64,000 bases of DNA from Streptococcus mitis (lineage in GTDB: Bacteria; Bacillota; Bacilli; Lactobacillales; Streptococcaceae), in the NCBI RefSeq assembly GCF_005144795.1, contig NZ_SWFJ01000001.1:124001-188000 (forward strand), in the 5' to 3' direction. Below the pieces are notes generated by a model, which did not search any database, was not told the origin of the DNA, and was given only the letters and a program-made list of their open reading frames with translations. Of this stretch, positions 1 to 9,935 are shown piece by piece. A program made the translations under genes and the position numbers. Position 1 is the first letter of the stretch. Every line of letters starts with the position of its first letter.

Positions 1-608
1 TCATATTCAAGTATCGTCACGCTACCATTATCGAGACCATGCGGATGCATGCCATTAATCAGATAAACAATGGTTCCAATAGTCATTCCGTGGCTGACGA
101 CAAGGGCATTGCCCCCACCTTGTTCTTCCATTTCTTTAGCAATAGCTTCAAAGCCTTCCTTGATCCGACCACTGAGTTTTTCCCAGCCTTCAGCCCAACC
201 AGCTGTATCGACCTCTACCAATCCCTCAGCCAGTTCAGCATAAGACAATTGGTGAACATGGTCCACATTAAAGATACGAGGAATAATGCCCATGAAAAGA
301 TCGCCATCGTAGGCCCCGTCAAAACTACCAAAACACCATTCTCTGATACGCTTGTCCATGCGATAAGGGATTTTCCCCTGCAGACCAAGTTCTTCAAGGA
401 TAATTCCCATTGTCTGAATGGTACGCCCTGAATCACTCGAATAAGCACGCTCAAACTGCAAACTAGATTCTCTCAAACCGATTCCTAATTCTTGAATCCC
501 TCGTTCACCTTCAGTTGTTAAAGGAGTATCGCTCCAACCTTGCGCGCGACCAATCGTGTTAAACATGGTCTTGCCATGACGTACCAAATACAATCGTACT
601 TTTACCAT
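1..608 (-). CDS. Histidine phosphatase / phosphoglycerate mutase-like protein (3' end outside window)
   Basis: About 202 codons are visible and the frame is open to the left edge, so the C-terminus is missing. The ATG at 608 follows a strong GGAGGACGG ribosome binding site. The catalytic LVRHGKT motif is at residues 8-14 and a second conserved histidine lies in SHGMTIG near the visible end. This is the branched histidine phosphatase superfamily, in which the first histidine is phosphorylated during hydrolysis of small phosphate esters. The family name phosphoglycerate mutase does not prove mutase activity; most such streptococcal proteins are broad phosphatases. Transcription is probably separate from the upstream PFL gene because a terminator lies between them. 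Confidence 0.85.
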   Translation of the reverse strand, partial: MVKVRLYLVRHGKTMFNTIGRAQGWSDTPLTTEGERGIQELGIGLRESSLQFERAYSSDSGRTIQTMGIILEELGLQGKIPYRMDKRIREWCFGSFDGAYDGDLFMGIIPRIFNVDHVHQLSYAELAEGLVEVDTAGWAEGWEKLSGRIKEGFEAIAKEMEEQGGGNALVVSHGMTIGTIVYLINGMHPHGLDNGSVTILEY

Positions 609-643
609 TTTCCGTCCTCCGTTTGCTTCTATTATATCATGGA

Positions 644-678
644 TGATAAAACAAAAGCCACCCATACAGGCGACTTTT
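644..678 (-). terminator. Rho-independent terminator after the PFL gene
   Basis: On the minus strand, stem AAAGTCGCC pairs with GGTGGCTTT around a six-base loop, followed by TGTTTTAT. It lies between the PFL-family gene and the downstream phosphatase gene. Position and U-rich tail support termination of the PFL transcript. Confidence 0.6.
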
Positions 679-712
679 GCAGGAGATTATTATGAAAAAG
701 TTTAGGAGTTCT

Positions 713-798
713 ATTAAATAAAGATATTAGATGAAAATCAAATTCAAACTAAATCAGAGTTATCTGTTTCAAATAATATTAGGAGGTCTTTATTTAAT
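713..798. repeat. Imperfect inverted repeat in the intergenic gap
   Basis: ATTAAATAAAGA (713-724) is exactly inverted at 787-798, with further AT-rich complementarity between. It lies in the 244-bp gap downstream of the PFL gene. It may be the remnant of a small repeat element; no gene was recognised. A nine-codon ATG frame at 692 has a possible ribosome site but looks fortuitous. Confidence 0.35.
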
Positions 799-852
799 GA
801 TTATAGTATACACATCCAACCTTAAATAGAACTTAAAATTTCTCTTATTTTC

Positions 853-2190
853 TTAATTTTTAAAACTATGAATTGGTGCTGGGATTTGTCCTCCACGAGA
901 GATGAAATCAACAGACGAAGCCCCATTGACCTTCATAACAGGCGCAGTTCCTAATAAGCCACCAAACTCAATCATATCGCCTTCTTTTCCTTTGGGAATG
1001 ATACGAACAGCCGTTGTCTTCATGTTAATAACACCAATTGCAGCCTCATCCGCAATCATAGCCGCAATGGTTTCAGCAGGTGTATCCTCTGGAATGGCAA
1101 TCATATCCAAACCAACGGAACAGATAGCCGTCATAGCTTCTAGTTTTTCCAAATTAAGAGAACCATTTTGCACTGCAGCAATCATCCCCTCATCCTCAGA
1201 AACAGGAATAAAGGCACCAGATAAACCACCGACTTGGTTGCAGGCCATAACTCCGCCCTTCTTAACTTGGTCGTTCAAGAGAGCCAAGGCAGCCGTCGTT
1301 CCATGCGTACCAACTGTCTCTAGTCCCATTTCTTCTAGGACACGTGCTACAGAATCTCCAACCGCAGGAGTTGGCGCCAAACTCAAGTCCACAATACCAA
1401 ACTCCACACCCAGTCTTTCACTAGCCATCTGACCAACCAATTGACCGATACGAGTGATTTTAAAGGCAGTTTTCTTAACTGTTTCGGCTACTACATCAAA
1501 GCTCTGTCCACGAACTTTTTCCAAGGCACGTTTCACCACACCAGGACCAGAAACTCCGACATTGATGATAACATCTGCCTCCCCAACACCATGAAAGGCA
1601 CCCGCCATAAATGGATTGTCCTCAACAGCATTAGCGAATACAACCAACTTGGCCGCTCCCATATCTGATAGATTAGCCGTTTCCTTAATAACTCGTCCCA
1701 TATCTGCCACAGCCGTCATATTAATACCAGACTTGGTTGAGCCAATATTAACTGACGAGCAAACCTTATCCGTTTCAGCCAAAGCGCGAGGAATGGAATT
1801 GATGAGAATCTCATCTCCCTTTTGATACCCTTTTTGTACCAAGGCAGAGAAACCACCAATAAAGTCCACACCAATCTCTTTCGCAGCCTTATCAAGCGCT
1901 TTTGCCAGAACCACATAGTCTGTCGCATCTGTAGCTGCTCCAATCAGAGAAATAGGGGTCACCGATACACGCTTATTAACGATAGGAATTCCCAACTCAG
2001 CTGCAATTTCATCGCCAACAGCCACTAAATTAGCCGCCTTGGTCGTAATCTTTTGATAAATTTTCTCCGCAGCACGATTAATATCTGGATCGATACAGTC
2101 TAATAGGGAAATCCCCATGGTAATGGTTCTGATATCGAAGTTTTGCTCCTCAATCATAGCAATGGTTTCAGTAACTTGTCTAATATCCAT
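853..2190 (-). CDS. PFL family protein (UPF0210/DUF711)
   Basis: 445 aa. The ATG at 2190 is chosen because GGAGGT sits directly upstream; an in-frame GTG two codons earlier overlaps that ribosome site and is unlikely. The family has a glycyl-radical-enzyme (pyruvate formate-lyase-like) barrel fold, but its members have no established reaction. Glycine-rich blocks such as [17 protein letters not shown] and [11 protein letters not shown] are typical. It sits 9 bp downstream of the ACT-domain gene, and this two-gene pairing is conserved in Firmicutes. The ACT protein may therefore sense a ligand for it, which is inference. Length matches the pneumococcal homologue. Confidence 0.9.
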   Translation of the reverse strand: MDIRQVTETIAMIEEQNFDIRTITMGISLLDCIDPDINRAAEKIYQKITTKAANLVAVGDEIAAELGIPIVNKRVSVTPISLIGAATDATDYVVLAKALDKAAKEIGVDFIGGFSALVQKGYQKGDEILINSIPRALAETDKVCSSVNIGSTKSGINMTAVADMGRVIKETANLSDMGAAKLVVFANAVEDNPFMAGAFHGVGEADVIINVGVSGPGVVKRALEKVRGQSFDVVAETVKKTAFKITRIGQLVGQMASERLGVEFGIVDLSLAPTPAVGDSVARVLEEMGLETVGTHGTTAALALLNDQVKKGGVMACNQVGGLSGAFIPVSEDEGMIAAVQNGSLNLEKLEAMTAICSVGLDMIAIPEDTPAETIAAMIADEAAIGVINMKTTAVRIIPKGKEGDMIEFGGLLGTAPVMKVNGASSVDFISRGGQIPAPIHSFKN

Positions 2191-2199
2191 GTGCACCTC

Positions 2200-2466
2200 C
2201 TAGATATTATACATAGCTTCGAAAATCGCTGCACTCTGAATATTGATTTTTACATTCAAAGTTTGCCCAAAAGCTTCAAATTCATTACGAAGATAGGTAA
2301 AATCTTGCTTTTCATCGCTAGAGACGACAGCCATCATCGTGAAATATTCATCCAAAACAGTTTGAGAGATATCGTCAATATTCAAACCCAATTCTGCAAT
2401 TTTACCAGAAACACCTGCAACAATTCCAGATTTATCTTTACCAACAACAGTTATAATCGCTTTCAT
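2200..2466 (-). CDS. ACT domain-containing protein (UPF0237)
   Basis: 88 aa, starting at MKAIITVVGKDKSG; the frame extends further upstream but no ribosome site supports it, while GGAG precedes 2466. Almost the whole protein is one ACT domain, the small ligand-binding fold that usually senses amino acids, with the GIVAGVSGKIAELGLNIDDI stretch after strand 1. It has no catalytic domain and is probably a regulatory partner of the adjacent PFL protein. It begins about 90 bp after the ribosomal operon terminator, so it likely has its own promoter near 2530, where TATAAT-like bases are visible. Confidence 0.9.
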   Translation of the reverse strand: MKAIITVVGKDKSGIVAGVSGKIAELGLNIDDISQTVLDEYFTMMAVVSSDEKQDFTYLRNEFEAFGQTLNVKINIQSAAIFEAMYNI

Positions 2467-2557
2467 AAGCAAACTCCAATTCTTCTTAAAATAGGAAACC
2501 TGAACATTCAGCAGATTTCTTCTTAAATAGTATAGCATAATTCCAACTAAAATACTC

Positions 2558-2613
2558 AAAAACGCCTGCTTACGAAGTTGTTCTTAGGAAAAAAACAATT
2601 TCGTAAACAAGCG
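2558..2613 (-). terminator. Terminator of the S10-spc-alpha ribosomal operon
   Basis: On the minus strand a 20-bp stem (CGCTTGTTTACGAA... with ...TTCGTAAGCAGGCG; one A-C mismatch and a few G-U pairs) is followed by TTTTT. It is the first strong terminator after rplQ and probably ends the long ribosomal transcript. Confidence 0.8.
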
Positions 2614-2642
2614 TCCACTATCTCAACTTATGATGAGTGTTC

Positions 2643-2666
2643 CCGCTAGGACCGAAATCCTAGCGG
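2643..2666. repeat. Strong GC-rich hairpin in the rplQ 3' region
   Basis: CCGCTAGGA and TCCTAGCGG form a perfect 9-bp stem with a six-base loop. It lies in the 3' untranslated region of the ribosomal operon, ahead of the main terminator, and has no T-tract of its own. It may protect the 3' end or be part of a repeat element. Confidence 0.5.
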
Positions 2667-2730
2667 TAGACCAGAGCTAGACTAAGAGCACAAGACTCCA
2701 TCATCATAACACTCAACAAAATTGATGATT

Positions 2731-3117
2731 TTATACTAATTCGATGATCGCCATTGGCGCTGCATCACCACGACGTGGTTCAGTTTTAAGGATACGAGTG
2801 TATCCACCGTTACGTTCAGCATAACGAGGTGCGATTTCTGAGAACAATTTTTGAAGTGCTGTAGTAGAAGTGTACTTATCAGTTGCTTCATCATAGTTTT
2901 CAGATGCGATTTCATTACGTACGAAAGCAGCTGCTTGACGACGTGCATGCAAATCACCACGTTTACCTAGAGTAATCATTTTTTCAACAGTTTTACGGAT
3001 TTCTTTAGCACGAGCTTCAGTTGTCACGATTGATTCGTTGATCAAAAGGTCAGTTGTCAAATCGCGAAGCATTGCTTTACGTTGTGAGCTAGTGCGTCCT
3101 AGTTTACGGTAAGCCAT
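2731..3117 (-). CDS. rplQ: 50S ribosomal protein L17
   Basis: 128 aa, normal length for the short bacterial L17. It begins with the conserved [20 protein letters not shown] segment and ends at the usual [16 protein letters not shown]. It is the last gene of the S10-spc-alpha operon, 11 bp after rpoA, with a GGAGG site before the ATG. L17 binds 23S rRNA near the exit tunnel opening. Expression should follow the operon. Confidence 0.98.
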   Translation of the reverse strand: MAYRKLGRTSSQRKAMLRDLTTDLLINESIVTTEARAKEIRKTVEKMITLGKRGDLHARRQAAAFVRNEIASENYDEATDKYTSTTALQKLFSEIAPRYAERNGGYTRILKTEPRRGDAAPMAIIELV

Positions 3118-3128
3118 GTATTCCTCCT

Positions 3129-4064
3129 TTATTTATCTTTTAATCCAAGACCTAAATCAATGAGTTTGAGTTTCACTTCTTCCAAACTCTTGCGTCCAAG
3201 ATTTCGTACTTTCATCATCTCTGCTTCAGATTTTTCTGTTAAATCATGCACAGTATTGATACCGGCACGTTTCAAACAGTTGTATGAACGCACAGACAAG
3301 TCCAGTTCCTCAATCGTACGATCCAAAATACGGTCGTCAGATTCAGTGTCAGCTTCTTTCATCACTTCAGTTGACTTAGCAATCTCAGTAAGATTTGTAA
3401 ACAAATCAAGATGTTCTGTCAAGATACGTGCTGAAAGCCCTAAAGCATCTTCTGGAATAATTGTTCCATTTGTCAAGATTTCAAGGGTTAATTTGTCAAA
3501 TCCATCATTGCTACCTACACGAGCAGGTTCCACTTGATAGTTGACTTTTGTAACTGGTGTATAAATAGAATCTACAGCAAGTGTTCCAACTGGTGCATTA
3601 TCCTTTTTATTTTCATCAGCAGGTACATATCCACGACCACTGTTAACAGTCATAGTCGCTTTTAGGGAAGAACCTTCACCGATTGTAAAGAGATAATGAT
3701 CTGGATTTACAATTTCAATATCGCTATCTGTCAAAATGTCACCAGCTGTTACTTCAGCAGGACCTTCAACATCTAGTTCGATGATTTTTTCGTCTTCAAC
3801 GTACGATTTCACTGCAATTCCTTTAATGTTCAGAATGATTTGCATCACGTCTTCACGAACACCTGGAACTGTGTCAAACTCATGTAACACACCATCAATG
3901 TTGATAGATGTCACAGCTGCTCCTGGTAGAGAAGCTAGAAGTACACGACGAAGAGAGTTACCAAGAGTTGTACCGTAGCCACGTTCAAGTGGTTCGATTA
4001 CAAACTTGCCATAATCTTTATTTTCATCAATTTTTGTTATATTTGGTTTTTCAAACTCGATCAT
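3129..4064 (-). CDS. rpoA: DNA-directed RNA polymerase subunit alpha
   Basis: 311 aa, standard length. The N-terminal domain (about 1-230) drives dimer formation and beta/beta' assembly, with the conserved [20 protein letters not shown] linker rich in acidic residues (about 230-245) leads to the C-terminal domain, whose [16 protein letters not shown] and [12 protein letters not shown] helices contact UP elements and activators. It lies between rpsK and rplQ as in other Firmicutes, so polymerase alpha is made together with ribosomal proteins. Confidence 0.98.
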
Positions 4065-4106
4065 TTAGTTACTCCCTCTTAAACGAAAAGCAGTGTAATG
4101 CGATGA

Positions 4107-4490
4107 TTATACACGGCGACGTTTTGGAGGACGAGCACCATTGTGTGGCACTGGAGTCACATCACGAATTGCTGTTACTTCAAGACCAGCGGCAGCAAGC
4201 GCACGAATAGCTGACTCACGACCAGAACCTGGACCTTTTACAGTAACTTCAACTGATTTAAGACCGTGTTCTTGTGCAGATTTAGCAGCAGCTTCAGAAG
4301 CCATTTGAGCAGCGAATGGTGTAGATTTACGAGAACCTTTGAAACCAAGAGCACCAGCTGATGACCAAGCAATTGCATTACCATGCACATCAGTAATCAT
4401 AACAATAGTGTTATTAAATGTAGCGTGAATATGAGCAATACCAGATTCGATATTCTTTTTCACACGACGTTTACGTGTTGGTTTAGCCAA
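4107..4490 (-). CDS. rpsK: 30S ribosomal protein S11, TTG start
   Basis: 127 aa. The first codon is TTG at 4490 (TTG GCT AAA CCA), chosen because GGAGG lies 8 bases upstream and the N-terminus then matches S11. Conserved segments include [30 protein letters not shown] and the C-terminal [12 protein letters not shown] that interacts with 16S rRNA in the platform. It is 17 bp downstream of rpsM. Confidence 0.98.
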
Positions 4491-4507
4491 GACTTTTACC
4501 TCCTATA

Positions 4508-4873
4508 TTATTTTTTCTTACCAGCGATCGCAACAGCTTTACCTTTACGAGTGCGAGCGTTGTTTTTAGTGTTTTGTCCACGGACAGGAAGTCCACGACG
4601 GTGACGGATACCACGGTATGAACCGATTTCCATCAAACGTTTGATGTTCAAGTTTACTTCACGACGAAGGTCACCTTCAACTTTGATTGCATCCACTTCA
4701 CGACGGATAGCATCTTCTTGATCTGATGTAAGATCACGTACACGAACATCTTCTGAGATTCCAGCAGCAGCCAAAATTTTCTTAGATGTTGCAAGTCCGA
4801 TACCATAAACATAAGTCAATGAGATTACTACGCGTTTGTCATTTGGAATGTCAACTCCAGCAATACGAGCCAT
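4508..4873 (-). CDS. rpsM: 30S ribosomal protein S13
   Basis: 121 aa. The N-terminal [21 protein letters not shown] and the [20 protein letters not shown] block are diagnostic. S13 sits in the 30S head and forms intersubunit bridges with L5; the basic C-terminal tail [15 protein letters not shown] approaches the P-site tRNA. The ATG at 4873 has an AAGGAG-like site. Confidence 0.98.
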
Positions 4874-4890
4874 GTTTTCTCCTTTCTATC

Positions 4891-5007
4891 TTATCCTTGA
4901 CGTTGTTTGTGTTTTGGATTTGCTGGGCAAATTACCATAACACGACCATTACGACGAATAACTTTACAGTATTCGCAAATTGGTTTGACCGATGGTCTTA
5001 CTTTCAT
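4891..5007 (-). CDS. rpmJ: 50S ribosomal protein L36
   Basis: 38 aa, found by reading the gap between infA and rpsM. It starts [19 protein letters not shown] and ends [10 protein letters not shown]11, C14, C27 and a following histidine form the zinc-binding C+ type ribbon. The ATG at 5007 follows GGAGGGATAAGAA. L36 binds 23S rRNA in the 50S subunit. Confidence 0.97.
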
Positions 5008-5031
5008 TTCTTATCCCTCCAAGTTTTTCGA

Positions 5032-5250
5032 TTATTTAAAGCGGTAAGTGATACGTCCACGTGTCAAGTCATATGGACTCATTTCGACAGTAACACGATC
5101 TCCCGCTAAAATACGAATATAGTTTTTACGAATTTTACCAGAAACTGTTGCTAAAATCTGATGTCCATTTTCAAGTTCAACCGTAAACATTGCATTCGGC
5201 ATTGTATCAACTACTTTGCCTTCAACTTCAATCACATCGTCTTTTGCCAC
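5032..5250 (-). CDS. infA: Translation initiation factor IF-1, GTG start
   Basis: 72 aa. The start is GTG at 5250 (GTG GCA AAA GAC), with GGAGGT eight bases upstream; the open frame continues further upstream to 5304, but that part is not IF-1. The single S1/OB fold runs through the whole protein ([20 protein letters not shown], ends [11 protein letters not shown]). IF-1 blocks the ribosomal A site during initiation. It is located between adk and rpmJ in the usual order. Confidence 0.97.
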   Translation of the reverse strand: MAKDDVIEVEGKVVDTMPNAMFTVELENGHQILATVSGKIRKNYIRILAGDRVTVEMSPYDLTRGRITYRFK

Positions 5251-5366
5251 GCAAAAGCACCTCCATAAATTTCGATTCGATGCCTCTAGACACAGAGACA
5301 ACAATTATAAGTCAGACTATCTCAGTATAACATTTGTAGCAGATTTTTGCAAGTGTGAAAAACGCT

Positions 5367-6005
5367 TTATTTCAAATTTGTCAATACTTTTTCGATATCT
5401 GAAAAGACATCATTGATATCTTGATTACCTTCGATGTCATGAACCAAACCTTTAGCACGGTAGTGAGCAATGATTGGTTCTCCTTGAGCAATATTAACGT
5501 CCAAACGACGTTTTACTGTCTCAGGTTTGTCATCTTCACGTTGGTAATAATCTTCTTCTTTATAGTCAACTGGTGGGTTAAAGACCTTGTGGAAAGTTTC
5601 TCCAGTTACGCGGTGGATAATACGACCACTCAAACGTTCCAAGAGGCTGTCTGGATTTACTTCAATGTTGATGACCCCTTCTAGTTCAATGCCAAGTTCA
5701 GCCAATGTTTTGTCCAAGGCATGAGCTTGTTCAATTGTACGTGGATAACCATCCAACAAGAATCCTGTTTCTTTAATATCATCTTGTGAAAGACGTTCTT
5801 TTACGATCCCATTTGTAACTTCGTCAGGAACCAATTCACCCTTGTCAATGTATGACTTAGCAAGAACACCCATTTCAGTTTGATTTGCCATTGCAGCGCG
5901 GAACATATCACCTGTTGAGATATGTGCAACATGGAATTGTTCTACGATTTTTGCTGCTTGAGTTCCCTTACCTGCACCAGGTAAGCCCATAATCAAAAGA
6001 TTCAT
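5367..6005 (-). CDS. adk: Adenylate kinase
   Basis: 212 aa. The enzyme catalyses ATP + AMP to 2 ADP. The P-loop GLPGAGKGT is at residues 7-15, the AMP-binding STGDMFRAA follows, and DGYPRT is present. The LID region (about 125-160) lacks the four-cysteine zinc site found in Bacillus adenylate kinases and has [15 protein letters not shown] instead, as in other streptococci. It is preceded by secY and followed by infA after a 116-bp gap. Confidence 0.97.
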
Positions 6006-6155
6006 GATCTGATCTCCTTATTTTATTTTTAAATAGAAGCAAAAAGTCTTTTCACCCCTATTTAAAAACAAAATAGAAGAGGGGAGACCAAACTCTCACA
6101 AATGTCAGAGTTTAAACCTCCACTCCCTCAGTATTTACCAATTCAGTAAATACTC

Positions 6156-7466
6156 TTATTCTGTTCTGTCCATGAAACCAACATACTTACGTTTCAATAG
6201 GTAACCTTCCAATTGTTTGATTCCTTCAATACCTGTAGAGATAATGATCAAAAGACTGGTTCCTCCAAAAGCAACTGCTTCTGAAAGTCCGAAAACATCC
6301 TTTGCTACAATCGGTAAAATGGAAATCACACCAAGGAAGAGGGAACCAACAGTTGCAAGACGACGAAGAAGTTTAGACATATATTCTTCTGTACCTTTAC
6401 CAGGACGAACTCCATGGATATAGGCACCGCTCTTTTGTAGGTTCTCTGCCGCTTTTTCAGGATTAATCTGTACAAACGTATAGAAGAATGTAAAGAGAAT
6501 AATCAATAAAGCATACATGGCAATACCAGTTGGTGAAGTTGTTGCTAGCATTTCTTGTGCTGTTCTTACCCAAGCCCAATCATGACCTGTAGCGCTCAAA
6601 AACTGAAGAATAGCCGCTGGCGCTGCAGTAATCGAACTTGCGAAGATAACAGGGATAACTCCAGCAGGGTTTACTTTCAAAGGAAGGTAAGAGCTAGATG
6701 GAGCACCTTGTGCAACCTTAGTATATTGGATTGGAATTTTGTATTCTGCTTGTTGAACATAAGTTGTAAAGTAAATAATCAACAACACAGTAATAATCAA
6801 AATGATTATGAAAATGATAGATGAGCTGATACGGCTACTTGGGACGTTCACAAAGTAGTCCACATAGATGCCCTGAATCATCTCTGGAATTGAGGCAACA
6901 ATCCCGGCAAAGATAATCATAGAAACACCATTTCCGTATCCCTTATCTGTAATTTGCTCTCCCAACCAAGTCACAATCATGCTACCAGCTGTTAAGATGA
7001 TACCAATCATGATAAAGACTTGTGGAGTAAGAGCTGTTTTCAACAATTGAGCTCCAGCCAAAGTATTAAAACCAGCTGTAATCCCGATAGATTGCACAAA
7101 GGCTAAAACAAGAGCAATATAACGAGTAGCTTGATTTAATTTTCTTCGACCTACTTCCCCTTGTTTACCCCACTCTACAAACTTGGGTAAAATATCCATT
7201 TGCAAGAGTTGGACAACGATAGAGGCCGTAATGTAGGGGCTAACACCAAGAGCAAAAACTGAGAAGTTTTTCATGGCATTTCCTGACACCAAGCTCAACA
7301 TGTTTAAGAAGGATAATCCACTTAAAGCATTCAAGCTATTAGCATTCACACCAGGAACTGTAATGCTAGTCCCGATACGAAAGACCAAAACGATAAAAAT
7401 TGTAAATAAAATTTTTGATCGAACCTGCTTGACTTTAAGAGCTTCTCTTAATAATTTAAAAAACAT
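6156..7466 (-). CDS. secY: Protein translocase subunit SecY
   Basis: 436 aa with ten hydrophobic segments, the central channel of the Sec translocon. The plug/first-helix region FRIGTSITVPGVN, the cytosolic loop WLGEQITDKGYGNG and the C-terminal loop ending KRKYVGFMDRTE are typical. The ATG at 7466 follows AGAGAGGTGACCT, 12 bp after rplO. The 150-bp gap before adk contains two short hairpins (around 6093-6116 and 6131-6156) without clear terminator tails, so readthrough is expected. Confidence 0.98.
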   Translation of the reverse strand: MFFKLLREALKVKQVRSKILFTIFIVLVFRIGTSITVPGVNANSLNALSGLSFLNMLSLVSGNAMKNFSVFALGVSPYITASIVVQLLQMDILPKFVEWGKQGEVGRRKLNQATRYIALVLAFVQSIGITAGFNTLAGAQLLKTALTPQVFIMIGIILTAGSMIVTWLGEQITDKGYGNGVSMIIFAGIVASIPEMIQGIYVDYFVNVPSSRISSSIIFIIILIITVLLIIYFTTYVQQAEYKIPIQYTKVAQGAPSSSYLPLKVNPAGVIPVIFASSITAAPAAILQFLSATGHDWAWVRTAQEMLATTSPTGIAMYALLIILFTFFYTFVQINPEKAAENLQKSGAYIHGVRPGKGTEEYMSKLLRRLATVGSLFLGVISILPIVAKDVFGLSEAVAFGGTSLLIIISTGIEGIKQLEGYLLKRKYVGFMDRTE

Positions 7467-7478
7467 AGGTCACCTCTC

Positions 7479-7919
7479 TTAGATGACTTCTACTGAACCA
7501 CCTTTAGCAGTGATAGCTTCTTCAGCTGATTTAGAGAATTTAGCTGCTTTCACAGTCAATTTCTTAGTCAACTCACCGTTACCAAGAATTTTAATACCTG
7601 ATTTTTCAGCTTTAACAATTCCTGCTTCGATAAGAACAACTGGAGTTACTTCAGCACCATCTTCAAAGACGTTCAATTGGTCAAGGTTCACAATTGCGTA
7701 TTCTTTAGCGTTGATGTTAGTAAATCCACGTTTTGGAAGACGACGGAACAATGGAGTTTGTCCACCTTCAAAACCAAGGCGAACTCCGCCACCGCTACGA
7801 GCTTTTTGACCTTTTTGACCACGACCAGATGTTTTACCGTTACCTGATGAAGTACCACGACCAACGCGGTTACGTACTTTACGAGAACCTTCTGCAGGTT
7901 TCAATTCATGAAGTTTCAT
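7479..7919 (-). CDS. rplO: 50S ribosomal protein L15
   Basis: 146 aa. The N-terminal [14 protein letters not shown] and the glycine-rich [20 protein letters not shown] extension that penetrates 23S rRNA are diagnostic, as is the [15 protein letters not shown] motif. It is immediately upstream of secY. The gap before it (7920-8063) contains the inverted repeat AGGGGATG...CATCCCCT near 8030-8057. Confidence 0.98.
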   Translation of the reverse strand: MKLHELKPAEGSRKVRNRVGRGTSSGNGKTSGRGQKGQKARSGGGVRLGFEGGQTPLFRRLPKRGFTNINAKEYAIVNLDQLNVFEDGAEVTPVVLIEAGIVKAEKSGIKILGNGELTKKLTVKAAKFSKSAEEAITAKGGSVEVI

Positions 7920-8063
7920 TTTTATTTTCTCCTCTTTTGTAAAATGCTAGCGCCGATAAGGAAGAAAAGGTTGTCTCCCTCATCAACTCGCCTATACGAC
8001 GTCATCATAGATGACTATATCTAGTTTTAGGGGATGGTATAGTGCACATCCCCTAAAAATTCA

Positions 8064-8246
8064 TTAGTTTACTTCTTCAACTGTTACCAAGTGAGATACT
8101 GCTGTGATCATACCACGGATAGCAGCGTTATCTTCTTTAATAACAGAGCTGTTCAATTTGCCAAGTCCAAGTGCTACAACAGTTTTACGTTGTGATGGAA
8201 TGCGTCCGATTGGAGACTTAGTCAAAGTAATTTTAATTTGAGCCAT
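8064..8246 (-). CDS. rpmD: 50S ribosomal protein L30
   Basis: 60 aa, starting [20 protein letters not shown] at 8246 with an AAGGGG site; the frame is open further upstream, but that part overlaps rpsE and is not L30. L30 is a small 23S-binding protein. Spacing and order (rpsE-rpmD-rplO) are standard. Confidence 0.97.
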   Translation of the reverse strand: MAQIKITLTKSPIGRIPSQRKTVVALGLGKLNSSVIKEDNAAIRGMITAVSHLVTVEEVN

Positions 8247-8259
8247 TTTATCCCCTTTC

Positions 8260-8754
8260 TTATGCCAAATCAGAAACTGAAATACCACGAAGGGCAGCAA
8301 CTTCTTCAGCGCGTTTCAATTGTTTCAAACCTTCAACAGTTGCACGAACAATGTTGATTGGAGTGTTAGAACCAAGTGATTTAGATGTAATATCTGCCAC
8401 ACCTGCCAATTCCACAACGGCACGAACTGCACCACCAGCGGCAACTCCAGAACCTTCTACAGCAGGTTTCAACAATACTTTAGCTCCACCAAATTCTGAA
8501 AGTACTTCGTGTGGGATTGTTGTTCCAACCATAGGAACTTCGATCAAGTTTTTCTTAGCATCATCTACTGCTTTACGGATTGCTTCTGGAACTTCTTGAG
8601 CTTTACCAGTACCAAATCCTACGCGACCGTTGTGGTCACCAACAACAACAAGAGCTGCGAAACGAAGACGACGTCCACCTTTAACAACTTTTGTAACACG
8701 GTTGACAGCAACTACGCGTTCTTCTAATTCAACTGCATTGTCTTTAAATGCCAT
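8260..8754 (-). CDS. rpsE: 30S ribosomal protein S5
   Basis: 164 aa. It has the double-stranded-RNA-binding fold with [22 protein letters not shown] and the second domain with [20 protein letters not shown]5 contributes to decoding accuracy and mRNA unwinding; mutations near the N-terminal loop give spectinomycin resistance in other bacteria. A GGAGGACAC site precedes the ATG. Confidence 0.98.
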   Translation of the reverse strand: MAFKDNAVELEERVVAVNRVTKVVKGGRRLRFAALVVVGDHNGRVGFGTGKAQEVPEAIRKAVDDAKKNLIEVPMVGTTIPHEVLSEFGGAKVLLKPAVEGSGVAAGGAVRAVVELAGVADITSKSLGSNTPINIVRATVEGLKQLKRAEEVAALRGISVSDLA

Positions 8755-8771
8755 TTTCTAGTGTCCTCCTA

Positions 8772-9128
8772 TTAGAATTTCAATCCGTTTTCACGAGCTG
8801 CATCAGCCAAAGCTTTCACACGTCCGTGATATAGATATCCACCGCGGTCGAACACCACTTCTGAAATACCTTTAGCGTTTGCACGTTCTGCAACGAGTTT
8901 ACCGACAGCAACGGCTTGTTCAGTTTTAGTTCCTTTTGAAACTTCTTTGTCAAGAGTTGAAGCACTTGCGAGCGTTACACCCGCTACGTCATCAATCACT
9001 TGAGCGTAGATGCCTGTATTAGAACGGAATACGTTCAAACGTGGGCGATCAGCAGTTCCAGAGAGTTTTCCGCGAACGCGACGGTGGCGTTTTTGGCGGA
9101 CTTTGTTTTTATCTGGTTTTGAAATCAC
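8772..9128 (-). CDS. rplR: 50S ribosomal protein L18, GTG start
   Basis: 118 aa, starting with GTG ATT TCA AAA at 9128 behind GAGGTGAAAACT. An upstream in-frame ATG at 9167 would add 13 residues not typical of L18 and has no ribosome site. The [20 protein letters not shown] and [19 protein letters not shown] blocks are diagnostic. L18 with L5 brings 5S rRNA to the central protuberance. Confidence 0.96.
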   Translation of the reverse strand: MISKPDKNKVRQKRHRRVRGKLSGTADRPRLNVFRSNTGIYAQVIDDVAGVTLASASTLDKEVSKGTKTEQAVAVGKLVAERANAKGISEVVFDRGGYLYHGRVKALADAARENGLKF

Positions 9129-9211
9129 AGTTTTCACCTCTTTAGTTTTAAATCGTGTGCTATGCACAAAGTTGGAAAATAGGTTGGTGGTTGAGAATCA
9201 ACCACTCAACA

Positions 9212-9748
9212 TTATTTACCTGTTTTACCTTCTTTACGGCGAACGAATTCACCAACGTAACGGATACCTTTACCTTTATATGGTTCTGGTGAACGAAGGC
9301 TACGTACGTAAGCAGCTGTTTGACCAACTACTTCTTTTGAAATTCCGCTAACAATGATTGTTGTTGGGTTTGGAAGTTCAAAAGTAATTCCTTCTGGAGC
9401 TTCAACTTCGTCTGGATGAGATTTACCAACAGCCAAAACAAGTTTAGATCCTTGAAGTTGTGCACGGTAACCAACCCCGCGCATTTCAAGTTCTTTCTTG
9501 AATCCTTCTGATACACCAACAACCATGTTGTTCAAAAGGGCACGAGTAGTTCCGTGGATAGTTTTCATTTCTTTTGAATCGTTTGGACGGTGAAGAGTTA
9601 CTTCAGTACCTTCCACACGGATTTCAATATCTTTTGAGAACTCACGAGTAAGTTCTCCTTTAGGTCCTTTTACAGTTACAACGTTGTCATTGTTAGTGAG
9701 TTCAACACCAGCAGGCAACACGATAACTTTATTACCAATACGTGACAT
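9212..9748 (-). CDS. rplF: 50S ribosomal protein L6
   Basis: 178 aa. Two related domains are present, and the C-terminal signature region [23 protein letters not shown] binds 23S rRNA near the sarcin-ricin loop. The ATG at 9748 has a GGAGAAAATAAAC site. It is separated from rpsH by an unusually long 187-bp gap that contains a palindromic element. Confidence 0.98.
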   Translation of the reverse strand: MSRIGNKVIVLPAGVELTNNDNVVTVKGPKGELTREFSKDIEIRVEGTEVTLHRPNDSKEMKTIHGTTRALLNNMVVGVSEGFKKELEMRGVGYRAQLQGSKLVLAVGKSHPDEVEAPEGITFELPNPTTIIVSGISKEVVGQTAAYVRSLRSPEPYKGKGIRYVGEFVRRKEGKTGK

Positions 9749-9828
9749 GTTTATTTTCTCCTGTTAAATTGTCAGGCCAGAACGGCCAGTTTTCACGGGG
9801 TTAAATCGATTTCTCGATTTAAAGGAAC

Positions 9829-9933
9829 ATTTAGGTTTCAATTTCAAAGTGAATCTAGGCATCGTCTCGCAGGCATAACTTTGGGTTAGGCAAGAGACGA
9901 TAACGAAGAGTCACAAAGAAATTGGAAGCTAAA
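9829..9933. repeat. Nested palindromic element in the rplF-rpsH gap
   Basis: Outer arms TTCAATTTCAAAGTGA and TCACAAAGAAATTGGAA pair across about 65 bases, and the inner GCATCGTCTC / AGAGACGAT pair within. A separate perfect palindrome AAATCGATTTCTCGATTT-like stem lies just before it at about 9804-9822. The arrangement resembles a miniature inverted-repeat element or a large mRNA hairpin between two ribosomal genes. It has no T-tract, so it is not a conventional terminator. Confidence 0.55.
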
Positions 9934-9935
9934 TA

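Noticed and set aside
692..721. Nine-codon ATG frame on the plus strand after the PFL gene
   Set aside because: Too short, lies beside a terminator and inverted repeat; most likely fortuitous.
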